Below, piece after piece: positions 35,291-42,680 of a DNA stretch of 64,000 bases. A program made the position numbers and the translations under genes. The number at the start of each line of letters is the position of its first letter. Within the stretch, counting starts at the first letter, position 1. The notes below the pieces were generated by a model. It saw nothing but the letters and a program-made list of their open reading frames with translations, was not told where the DNA came from and made no database searches. This stretch comes from Schaalia dentiphila ATCC 17982 (GTDB lineage: Bacteria > Actinomycetota > Actinomycetes > Actinomycetales > Actinomycetaceae). Where the stretch lies: the NCBI RefSeq assembly GCF_000154225.1, contig NZ_DS264586.1, forward strand, positions 1,518,527-1,582,526. Reading direction: 5' to 3'.

Positions 35291-37057
35291 ATGATCATCC
35301 ACCCCGAGTTGCTTCCTGGCAAGCTCTACGCAGTACAGCCCTGGTGGAAGAACGCCGTGCTCTACCAGGTCTATCCCCGTTCGTTCCAGGACACGAATGG
35401 GGATGGGCTCGGTGACCTTGAGGGGATTTTCCGCCGCCTGGACTATCTAGCTGATCTCGGGGTCGATATCGTGTGGATATCGCCGATCTATCGCTCCCCT
35501 CAGGCGGATAACGGCTACGACATCTCGGACTACCGCGATATCGATCCGTTATTCGGTGATCTCGGTGCTTTTGATGCCCTGGTCACGCGCGCCCACGCCC
35601 TGGGTATGCGCATCGTTATGGACCTCGTCGTCAACCACACGTCGATCGAGCACCCCTGGTTCGTTGAGTCGGCATCGAGCATGAACTCGGAGCGTCGAGA
35701 CTGGTACTACTGGCGGGATCCACGCCCTGGCTTCGAGCCTGGCACTCCCGGAGCTGAGCCGACGAACTGGGAGTCATTTTTCGGGGGGCCGGCGTGGGAG
35801 TACGACGCGTCCACGGGCCAGTACTACCTCCACCTTTTCGCACGCGAGCAACCCGACTTAAACTGGGAGAATCCGCACGTTCGTGACGCCGTCTACGACA
35901 TGATGAACTGGTGGCTCGACCGGGGCGTCGATGGCTTCCGGGTCGACGCAATTGACGTCATTTCGAAGCTGCCGGGCTTGCCCGATGGCGGCCCACCCCG
36001 CCCGCCGTTTGGCGTCGGCCACGAGTGCTTCGCGGACGGGCCTCGTCTCCACGAATTCCTGCAGGAGATGCACGAACGGACGTTCGCCCACCATCCGGGG
36101 TCATTTACGGTCGGCGAGGCCTCCAACGCGTCGCCCGAGACAGCACTGCTGTTTTGCGATCCCGAGCGCCGCGAGTTCAACATGCTCATCCAGTTCGAGC
36201 ACGTCAACCTCGGCCTCGAAAACGGCAAGTTCTCGCCCCGCCAGCTGGCGCCCGGGGAGCTGGCGGATGTTCTCACTCGCTGGCAGGACACGCTCGGGAC
36301 GAGCGGATGGAACGCCCTGTACCTGGAGAACCACGACCAGCCACGCTCGGTATCCCGTTTCGGTGATTCCTCGTGCTACTGGTACGAATCAGCAACAGCC
36401 CTGGCAACCGCCTATTTCCTCCAGCGCGGAACCCCCTTCATCTATCAGGGCCAAGAGATCGGCATGCTCGGCGGAGACTTCACGACCGCAGCCGATTTCC
36501 GCGACGTTGAATCCGTGTCGTACATGGAGCGCCTGGGCATCGATAAGGTCCCCGAGGGACTCGCGGCTATGTCGAGAGACAACGGCCGGACCCCGATGCA
36601 GTGGGACTCCTCCCCCGCTGCCGGCTTCTCTGAAGCAGTCCCCTGGATTGACGTACCCGCTTCCGCTGAGAACATCACCGTCGCAGCACAAGCAAATGAT
36701 CCCCAATCCATTCTGACGTACTACCGCGCGCTCATCAGTGCTCGCCACGTCATTCCCGCTCTGACCGATGGCACGTTCTCACGGATAGACGCCTCAGCGC
36801 CCGCGCTCTTCGTCTATCGCCGCAGCACGCCAGGTTCGGACGTTCTCGTGATGGTCAATCTGTCCGGGCAACGCCACGCTCCCCTGTTCTCTCCAGAGGA
36901 CGAGGCCATGGCTTCGTTACCGTGGCACCTCTACTTGGGCAACACGGAAGCGTCACAGACGAAGAGCGATGAGGCCGGCAACCACCTGGGTAGCGAACCC
37001 ACTGTTACCACACCGATGAAGCCGTGGGAGGCTCGTGTGTATCTCCTCGTTGGTTAG
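35291..37057 (+). CDS. GH13 alpha-glucosidase (oligo-1,6-glucosidase/sucrase-type)
   Basis: 588 residues of the GH13 oligo-1,6-glucosidase subfamily group. The barrel starts at WWKNAVLYQVYPRSFQDTNG (split at YQVYPRSF), a clear family mark. The catalytic residues are Asp in DGFRVDAIDV, Glu in FTVGEASN and Asp in LENHDQPRSV. No signal peptide is present, so it acts on imported or internal short alpha-glucans. There is no obvious ribosome site before ATG 35291, 21 nt after paralogue 3. Together with glgX it could process glycogen breakdown products. Precise linkage preference is not determined. Confidence 0.9.
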   Translation: MIIHPELLPGKLYAVQPWWKNAVLYQVYPRSFQDTNGDGLGDLEGIFRRLDYLADLGVDIVWISPIYRSPQADNGYDISDYRDIDPLFGDLGAFDALVTRAHALGMRIVMDLVVNHTSIEHPWFVESASSMNSERRDWYYWRDPRPGFEPGTPGAEPTNWESFFGGPAWEYDASTGQYYLHLFAREQPDLNWENPHVRDAVYDMMNWWLDRGVDGFRVDAIDVISKLPGLPDGGPPRPPFGVGHECFADGPRLHEFLQEMHERTFAHHPGSFTVGEASNASPETALLFCDPERREFNMLIQFEHVNLGLENGKFSPRQLAPGELADVLTRWQDTLGTSGWNALYLENHDQPRSVSRFGDSSCYWYESATALATAYFLQRGTPFIYQGQEIGMLGGDFTTAADFRDVESVSYMERLGIDKVPEGLAAMSRDNGRTPMQWDSSPAAGFSEAVPWIDVPASAENITVAAQANDPQSILTYYRALISARHVIPALTDGTFSRIDASAPALFVYRRSTPGSDVLVMVNLSGQRHAPLFSPEDEAMASLPWHLYLGNTEASQTKSDEAGNHLGSEPTVTTPMKPWEARVYLLVG

Positions 37058-37195
37058 AGCATCGAGGAGCTGGCCAAAGCAACGTCGGGCTCAATGCAAG
37101 CTGGCGCTGCGCTCTGTAAGCAGCACCCCGACCATCGGCGAATGACCGTCGTTCTTTTTGCACGCTTAGAGGTTTCCGGTCTCAGTACAACTGCT

Positions 37196-38491
37196 TCACG
37201 CACGTAGAACACGCGGGTGGGAAGACCATGTCTTCCCACCCGCGTGTTCCGCATTCGGCTTAGGAGTCGGCTTAGGAGTCGGCATCAGCTTGTTGTTCAG
37301 GTTGAGAGCAAAGAGGTGATCCTCGCTGAGCGTGAACGTGGCCTCACGGTTGTTAGCCTTGAGGGTGACGCCCTGAGCGGTATCGAACACGCAACTCTCG
37401 ACCTCGTTCAAGGTGACGCCGTCGGCGGAGGGCAGGTCACCCTCGGAGACGGTGACCTCGGTGCCCAGAGGGAGGGCACCCGGGTAGCTGTCGCTCTTGC
37501 CCGCCTTGACAGTCGCCTGGTAGGTCTTGTTGACCGACGGATCGGAATCGTTCTTCAGCGTGATGGTCAGGGTGTACTCGAGGTCCTTCGCGTGTTCGGG
37601 GAGCTCGCCATCGACCTTCTTCGTCACAGAGAAGCTCTGGCGCGCGAAGGCATCCGCGGACGCACTGAAACACATCGCCATCGTGACGGGCGAAAACTTC
37701 TTGCCGGGCACATTGAACTTCACGGTGTTGGAGAACTTACCGACGACGCAAGCGGCACGCTTGGCCCCCTCAACGCGAGTCGGATTCTCGACGATCGCCG
37801 ACTGGTTCGCGGGGATCTCAGGGAAGGTCACGGTCAGCTTCTGGGGCGTGCACTCGACCGTAGATCCAGCGCCGAAGGCATGATTCAAGGTGTCCTTGCT
37901 CAGGCGCTAACCCTCGGGCGTGGTCGGATCGACGACGACGAAGGTGTGCTTCTTAACGTAGTTGACCACCGTGTCGCAGTCGTAGCCCCAGTTAGAGCCG
38001 GCGGGAACCTCGTCGACGATCGACGCACCGGTCACTGCGGAATCGCCAGCGGGCAGGATCACTCGCTACATGATGGACTTGTTCTCATCGCCATCCTCGC
38101 TGTCGCTCAGGCCGATCCAGCCTTCCTTGACGGTGCGGGCTTCGCCGGTGGGGCGCAGGATCGGCTGGCCCTTGTTCACCTCGGCGACGGTCGCGTCGTA
38201 AGTGAAGAAGTCACCGGCCTTGACGGCGCCGTTGATCTTCCACGGCAGCTTAACGCCAGTATCCCACATGTTCGCGATTGTCGTCGCTTCCGCACCCTGG
38301 GGATTGACCAGCTGCAGGTTATCCCAGTCCAGGTCAACCTTGTCGTTGACGTTGGTCGTGGAGGCCGGGCACGCAAGCGCCGTGGCCAACGCCGTGCGGG
38401 TCGTCAACAGCTGCAAAGCATCAACGAAGCTCAATACCAGAGCGAAAGCTACAAGAAGTGCGCTACGCCGAGTGTTCTTCAACGCAACCAT
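37196..38491 (-). pseudogene. Broken DUF5979-type adhesin copy with two in-frame TAG codons
   Basis: A single frame from ATG 38491 to TGA 37196 is homologous to the intact adhesin at 39110-40738 but is interrupted by TAG at 38066-38068 and TAG at 37907-37909. In the intact copy these positions are Trp (IMWRV) and Leu (YEGLR). There is no frameshift. Relative to the intact copy it lacks about 80 residues after the LRP segment and has lost the LAKTG anchor and last membrane helix; the frame now runs from TPKPTPKP straight into a terminator-like hairpin. The signal peptide and ribosome site (GGAG) are retained. Probably a recent duplicate that decayed. Confidence 0.85.
37207..37249 (-). terminator. 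Perfect 19-bp hairpin at the 3' end of the broken adhesin
   Basis: Arms 37207-37225 and 37231-37249 are exact complements around a 5-nt loop. The broken reading frame passes through it, which suggests that a deletion removed the wall-anchor region and fused the gene to its own terminator. There is no strong U-tract. Confidence 0.65.
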
Positions 38492-38506
38492 AAAATACTC
38501 CAGTCA

Positions 38507-38538
38507 ATGGGCATGAGGCGATGTCGCCTCATGCCCAT
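38507..38538 (-). promoter_or_regulatory. 15-bp leader hairpin upstream of the broken adhesin start
   Basis: Arms 38507-38521 and 38524-38538 pair perfectly around a 2-nt gap. The structure lies in the presumed 5' leader, 15 nt upstream of the ATG and just outside the ribosome site. The intact adhesin has a diverged version of the same leader near 40759-40785, with only a short stem left. Confidence 0.55.
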
Positions 38539-39034
38539 AGTTATCGCGTAGCTATGGGATAAGATCGACCATCAGAGGATTAGCAGAAAACTATTCAAAT
38601 AAAACTTCGTTACCAAACCGCCTTAATCTGCACATATAAAGAAGACAGAACTAATCTGCAATCAATCCAATTTCGTTTCCTGCACAGCAGGTCAAACCTA
38701 CTTGATCAGCAAAAATGCGGATTTTGCAGAATAATGCCCTCCATCACCTTTCTGTGCGAAACTGTCCATTTGCACCTCACGCGACCATGAGCCAACCGCT
38801 TTTGTTTCACGCGTGCCCCACCGCTGGGCATCAACACCAAACGGCTCCGACAAGCCACAATAAGCATCACGAGCAACCGCACACGATGAGCTACGACGAC
38901 ATAGTCGACCACTCCCCTGCACGGTATCGACAGCAGGTTGTTCACCCACTCATCTTTTGACAGGACTTTTGTCCGCACGCCGCTCGCCCTGCCCACCACA
39001 CGAATCATCCGCTACAAGAAAGCACACGTAAAGA
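38539..39034. other. Gene-free, A/T-richer spacer between the two adhesin copies
   Basis: About 500 bp without a credible coding region on either strand. The short ORFs here have no ribosome site or recognisable family. The base composition is visibly lower in G/C than the flanking genes, a common sign of promoter DNA or horizontally acquired surface-protein loci. It should hold the promoter of the broken copy. Confidence 0.6.
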
Positions 39035-39069
39035 AGTGGGTGGGATGAGCACTGCTCATCCCACCCACT
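39035..39069 (-). terminator. Terminator hairpin after the intact adhesin
   Basis: A 16-bp stem with a 3-nt loop, 41 nt after the adhesin stop, followed on the minus strand by TCTTTACG. It is the counterpart of the hairpin at 37207-37249. Confidence 0.75.
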
Positions 39070-39109
39070 GTGCGCCCTCAGGCACTCATGCACCTCAGGG
39101 GTTTCGTCA

Positions 39110-40738
39110 TCAGTGACTACGACGCTTGGCCGCCACGAGAGACAGGCCCGCGATCGCGACGATTCCAGCCAGGACACCCAGGCCTGCCGCATCGGTACCA
39201 GTCTTGGCCAGCTGCGGAGCGGGCGAAGGAGTTGCCGAGGGGGTCGGAGAGGGAGTCGAAGGCGTGGCCGACGGAGTCGGGGTCGGAGCCAGAACATTGG
39301 TGAGGGTCAGCGAGTAGACCTGATCATCGCTCAGTGTGAAGGTAGCCTCGCGGTTATCTGCCGAGAGGGTCACGCCGTCGGCGGCCTCGAAGACGCGGCT
39401 CTCGCCGTCGTTCCAGGTGATGCCCACACCGGCGGGCAGGTCCCCCTCCGACACCGTCACGACGGTACCCAGCGGCAGAGACGTGGGGTATGTGTAGGTC
39501 TCGCCAGCCTTAACGGAGGCCTCGAAGGTCTTATTCACCGAGGGATCGGCGTCATTCTTCAAGGTGATCGTCAGCGGGTACTCGAGGTCCTGTGCGGATT
39601 CGGGCAGGTCACCCTCGACCTTCTTGGTCACGGAGAAGGTCTGATGGGCGTACGCGTCGGCGGCCGCACCGTAGTGGAGGGTCTTCGTAATGGGCTCGAC
39701 GACCTTGCCACCGAGAATGTTGAAGTAGACGGTGTTGGAGAAGACACCCACGACGTCACCGGCGCGCTTCGCACCGTCGATGTGGGCGGGGAGCAGGATG
39801 ATGGCGGACTGGTTCGCAGGAATCTCGGCGAGCGTGACGGTCACCTTGGAGGAGGAGCACTCGACCTGCGCAGCAGCACCGAAGGCACCCTTCGAGGTGT
39901 CATTGTCCTGGCGGAGGCCCTCGTAGGTCGTCGGATCGGTCACCAGGTAGGTGTGGTTCTTCGTGTATTCATTAACGACGTCGCAGTTGAAGCTCCAGTT
40001 AGAGCCCGCGGGGACCTCGTCGACGATCGACGCGCCGGTCACGGCCTTGTCGCCAGCGGGGAAGACAACGCGCCACATGATGGCCTTGTTCTCGTCACCA
40101 TCTTCGTTCTCACCGAGGGTCAGCCAGCCGTCCTTCTGGTAGCGGGGGACACCCGGGGTGCGGCGCAGCATGTCGATCTCACGCTCGACCTTCTTGCCGA
40201 GCTTGACCGTGTACTTCTCACCGCCGGGACCGGTGTAGTAGGTCAGGCCGTTGGTGGAGACATGGCCGTACCATTGCGCGGCGGACTCGACCTTCTCGTT
40301 GAATACGACGGTTACCATACCGTCAGCACCCCAGGTGCCGCAGCCGACGACGACGCCATTGTTGGAGATGACCTCGAACTTACGGGCAACGTTCGGACGG
40401 AGGACGCTCTCCCCCGTCGCAGTGTTGACGATCGAGGCGTCGTAGGTGAAGTAGTCACCGGCCTTCACGCGACCGTCGGTCTTCCACGGCAGCTTGATAC
40501 CGAGGTCCCACCAGTCACCCACAGCCTTGGTCTCACGGCCAGTGTGGTCGACAAGCTGAGCATTGTCCCAATCCAAGGTGACCTTGTTGCTCACATTCGT
40601 AGTCGGCTCGGGGCAGCTCAGTGGAGCCGCGGACGCAGGAGCCTGAGCGCCAATAAACTGGGCCAGGCCAAAGAAACTCACAACCAATGCGAAAATTGCA
40701 AGAAGAACACCGAAGTGACGGCGCTTCAGGGTAACCAT
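39110..40738 (-). CDS. Sortase-anchored surface protein with DUF5979-type domain
   Basis: 542 residues. A signal peptide (about 1-38, ending PASA-AP) precedes an extracellular N-terminal region with CPEPTTNVSNKVTLDWDN and paired cysteines. After that comes the repeat-like domain FSVTKKVEGDLPESAQD to the YSLTLTN strand, which matches the DUF5979 domains common in Actinomyces surface proteins. A TPTPSATPS stalk leads to the sorting signal LAKTG (510-514), a membrane helix and the basic tail KRRSH. LAKTG is an LPXTG variant with Ala in place of Pro. No sortase gene is in the window. An AGGAG site lies 6 nt before the ATG. Its ligand is unknown; an adhesin role is inference. Confidence 0.85.
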   Translation of the reverse strand: MVTLKRRHFGVLLAIFALVVSFFGLAQFIGAQAPASAAPLSCPEPTTNVSNKVTLDWDNAQLVDHTGRETKAVGDWWDLGIKLPWKTDGRVKAGDYFTYDASIVNTATGESVLRPNVARKFEVISNNGVVVGCGTWGADGMVTVVFNEKVESAAQWYGHVSTNGLTYYTGPGGEKYTVKLGKKVEREIDMLRRTPGVPRYQKDGWLTLGENEDGDENKAIMWRVVFPAGDKAVTGASIVDEVPAGSNWSFNCDVVNEYTKNHTYLVTDPTTYEGLRQDNDTSKGAFGAAAQVECSSSKVTVTLAEIPANQSAIILLPAHIDGAKRAGDVVGVFSNTVYFNILGGKVVEPITKTLHYGAAADAYAHQTFSVTKKVEGDLPESAQDLEYPLTITLKNDADPSVNKTFEASVKAGETYTYPTSLPLGTVVTVSEGDLPAGVGITWNDGESRVFEAADGVTLSADNREATFTLSDDQVYSLTLTNVLAPTPTPSATPSTPSPTPSATPSPAPQLAKTGTDAAGLGVLAGIVAIAGLSLVAAKRRSH

Positions 40739-41186
40739 AGAAAACTCCTGTCAACGGGATGTGCGACAGCGTCGCCTCATACTTCACCATTTTATGCCAA
40801 CCACCTGCACTTTGGTCAAGAATCAGAGCGATTAGTTCCGCAGGCACAACAACTAACACGAGCAACAAAAGCAAACATCACCACTTTGGCGGACTGATTT
40901 ATAGACTGACAAAATTTGCTACTCGGGCGTGTCGTCCGATGAGCGAACAACTGACCCAAAACGCCGACAAACTCACCAGTCGTTCAGCAAATACGAAAAC
41001 GGCAGAGGTCACCCACAAGACGCACCAGCCCGAGGCTCGCACTCAGAGGCCACCACCCCACAACACACGGGGTATAGGACACAACGCATTGGTCGCGATT
41101 CGGCGCCTGACAACGTCGAGAACCGTGTCGTTGGGCTAGCGAGCTCGCGCCGCTGCACCTCAGATAGGATCGACTCCATCGCGAAG

Positions 41187-41224
41187 ATTCCACCTGATCG
41201 GGAGCATTCCACCCGATCAGAAGG
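41187..41224. repeat. Two 19-bp tandem units containing a 9-bp inverted repeat
   Basis: ATTCCACC[T/C]GATC is repeated at 41187 and 41206 with a 19-bp period. Across the two units, 41194-41202 and 41212-41220 are perfect inverted repeats. A third partial copy of the core CCCGATCA follows near 41237. This could be an operator or a degenerate minisatellite. Confidence 0.6.
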
Positions 41225-41525
41225 GGTTGACTCTTCCCGATCACGTGTCACACCTCATCGGCCACAAGCGCCCTCGCGGAGGTTACAGCCCGTGACCTCC
41301 CCCGTCATCGCCGACGACGCCCCACCGGCATTTTTCGGTGCGCCGCCGGGCAACCCTGCACCAGTGAGGGGCCTTGCGCCAGTAAGAGAGCATGACACCA
41401 GGGGTAATGCTGGGGGTTTTGCATCATGAGGACCCTCCCTTCGGCGTGTTGCCACTGAGGCGGTCTACTTGTTGGGCACAACGGCACCCGGCCTGGTGTA
41501 TACCTCGCGCGCGAACCACTGAATC

Positions 41526-41687
41526 TGTGCGTTAACCCCTTGATACGCACGTAAACCTCTAGATATGCGCGTGGGCGGCGCTGCCCACGCGCATGTCATC
41601 GGGTCCACGTGCGAATCAGCGAGCCCACCTGCATGTCATCGGGTTAACGCGCAAGGTGTCAGGCCCACGTGCGAATCAGCGGGCCCG
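41526..41687. repeat. Degenerate tandem array with 20-bp period, eight units
   Basis: Units start at 41526, 41546, 41566 (22 bp), 41588, 41608, 41628, 41648 and 41668; a ninth, weaker one follows to 41707. Most open with [C/T]GYGC and end with GCCCA, TCCA or GATA. Units 5 and 8 are the same at 18 of 20 bases, and units 4 and 6 at 16 or more. No protein frame spans it sensibly. Confidence 0.75.
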
Positions 41688-41837
41688 CGTGCGCGGCGAG
41701 GAACGAAAGCCGCTAGCACGCCTCGGCAAACTGCACCCCTGAAGCTGAGTGCCCATACCTGGTCATCGTTCGCCCACACGCCGGGCATTTGGGGGTATTC
41801 ATACCCCCACGATGAAACAACCAACTTCAATGTTGAT

Positions 41838-41970
41838 TTTCCCGCACCAGCAAGCCGAAAAGTCGCTACAAAACCAACACGATTTGTCCATCCTCATAGT
41901 TGGCCCCAACCAACTAAAATACCGACTTTCCCGCACCAGAAAGCCGAAAAGTCGGGCTAGCAGCAACACG
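41838..41970. repeat. Pair of 44-bp imperfect direct repeats
   Basis: Copies at 41838-41881 and 41927-41970 share TTTCCCGCACCAG, then AAGCCGAAAAGTCG, then CAACACG in the same order. The second copy can form a small hairpin between CGACTTT and AAAGTCG. The 45 bp between the copies contain another inverted repeat (TAGTTGG and CCAACTA). Confidence 0.7.
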
Positions 41971-42003
41971 TAGTGTCCTATAACCCCGACAGAACACAAA
42001 CAG

Positions 42004-42033
42004 AAAAGCTCCCGCCGACAATCGGCGAGAGCT
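42004..42033 (-). terminator. Second (distal) terminator of the tRNA operon
   Basis: A 12-bp stem (42007-42018 with 42022-42033, one G-U pair on the minus strand) is followed by TTTTCTGTTTG. It lies 9 nt beyond the proximal terminator, giving a tandem pair. Confidence 0.75.
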
Positions 42034-42041
42034 ACATAAAC

Positions 42042-42068
42042 AAAAAAGCCGGATCATCAGATCCGACT
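42042..42068 (-). terminator. Proximal terminator of the tRNA operon
   Basis: A 9-bp stem (42047-42055 with 42060-42068) and 4-nt loop, followed by a run of T on the minus strand. It begins 4 nt after the encoded CCA of tRNA-Val(CAC). Confidence 0.85.
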
Positions 42069-42071
42069 TAC

Positions 42072-42146
42072 TGGTGGGCGATACTGGGATCGAACCAGTG
42101 ACCTCTTCCGTGTGAAGGAAGCGCGCTACCCCTGCGCCAATCGCCC
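42072..42146 (-). tRNA. tRNA-Val, anticodon CAC, CCA encoded
   Basis: The acceptor stem is GGGCGAT with ATCGCCC. The anticodon loop TTCACAC is closed by CTTCC/GGAAG, and the T-loop TTCGATC by ACTGG/CCAGT. The 3' CCA is encoded at 42072-42074. It is the last tRNA of a five-gene minus-strand operon and starts 1 nt after the 3' end of tRNA-Cys. Confidence 0.95.
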
Positions 42147-42147
42147 G

Positions 42148-42218
42148 AGGTGGGTACGGGATTCGAACCCGTGTATACGGCTTTGCAGGCCGCTGCCTCG
42201 CCTCTCGGCCAACCCACC
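42148..42218 (-). tRNA. tRNA-Cys, anticodon GCA
   Basis: The acceptor stem is GGTGGGT with ACCCACC and a U discriminator, as expected for Cys. The anticodon loop is CTGCAAA closed by GCGGC/GCCGT. CCA is not encoded. Only one base separates it from the next tRNA, so 3' maturation and the downstream 5' cut are linked. Confidence 0.95.
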
Positions 42219-42252
42219 ACACCCAATGGGATCGAGTGGATTCCCGATTGAG

Positions 42253-42325
42253 AGCGGATGACGGGACTCGAACCCGCGACCCTCACCTTGGCAAGGTGAT
42301 GCTCTACCAACTGAGCCACATCCGC
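42253..42325 (-). tRNA. tRNA-Gly, anticodon GCC (copy 2)
   Basis: The acceptor stem is GCGGATG with CATCCGC. The anticodon loop TTGCCAA is closed by TCACC/GGTGA. CCA is not encoded. The mature sequence appears identical to the upstream copy at 42455-42527. Confidence 0.95.
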
Positions 42326-42381
42326 GTGAACCGCTTGTGCGGCCGGGCTATAGCCCGCCAATCCTGTTACCAGGATGACCG

Positions 42382-42453
42382 TGGGCGATACTGGGATCGA
42401 ACCAGTGACCTCTTCCGTGTCAGGGAAGCGCGCTCCCGCTGCGCCAATCGCCC
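42382..42453 (-). tRNA. tRNA-Val, anticodon GAC
   Basis: It has the same acceptor, anticodon-stem 3' arm and T-arm as tRNA-Val(CAC). Its anticodon loop is CTGACAC and it differs in the D-arm. CCA is not encoded. It starts 1 nt after tRNA-Gly copy 1. Two small hairpins (around 42340-42352 and 42361-42376) lie between its 3' end and the next tRNA and may be processing structures. Confidence 0.95.
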
Positions 42454-42454
42454 G

Positions 42455-42527
42455 AGCGGATGACGGGACTCGAACCCGCGACCCTCACCTTGGCAAGGTG
42501 ATGCTCTACCAACTGAGCCACATCCGC
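42455..42527 (-). tRNA. tRNA-Gly, anticodon GCC (copy 1)
   Basis: First gene of the operon. The sequence matches the copy at 42253-42325. It is 1 nt upstream of tRNA-Val(GAC). Confidence 0.95.
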
Positions 42528-42565
42528 GTTTCTCAGAACGTCAACCGTTCTTCGCAACGGGTAAA

Positions 42566-42595
42566 ACCTTAACAGAAGATCTGGCCAGAACGCAA
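42566..42595 (-). promoter_or_regulatory. Candidate promoter of the tRNA operon
   Basis: On the minus strand TTGCGT (42590-42595) and TAAGGT (42566-42571) are 18 nt apart, with an extended TG-type context before the -10. A start about 30 nt upstream of tRNA-Gly copy 1 would fit. Both boxes match the consensus only partly. Confidence 0.35.
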
Positions 42596-42680
42596 AACCA
42601 AATCCCCGTTATCCAAGTCACACGCTCATTTTCGGGCGGACTATCACCCATCAGTCCATATTCGTGCGAGGCTTGTCGGT

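Larger units (their letters stand above)
40739..42000. other. 1.26-kb gene-free region with short repeats, upstream of the tRNA cluster's 3' end
   Basis: I found no credible gene in this stretch. The longest frame (40929-41429, plus) has an unbiased, arginine/serine/proline-rich translation with no domain, and competing frames overlap it. The region contains adhesin promoter DNA at its left end, an inverted and tandem repeat at 41187-41224, a degenerate 20-bp array at 41526-41687 and a pair of 44-bp direct repeats at 41838-41970. Confidence 0.6.

Noticed and set aside
37058..37195. Terminator after the GH13 gene
   Set aside because: A split GTCGGG/CCCGAC pairing and a T5 run exist, but they are too far apart for a convincing intrinsic terminator.
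40929..41429. A 166-codon frame in the gene-free region
   Set aside because: There is no ribosome site and no family, the composition is noise-like, and it overlaps an inverted repeat and competing frames.
41526..41707. CRISPR-like array
   Set aside because: The period of 20 bp leaves no room for spacers, the units are degenerate, and no cas gene is in the window.
41838..42527. Integrated element at the tRNA cluster
   Set aside because: Direct repeats are present, but there is no integrase, no duplicated tRNA 3' end and no cargo gene.
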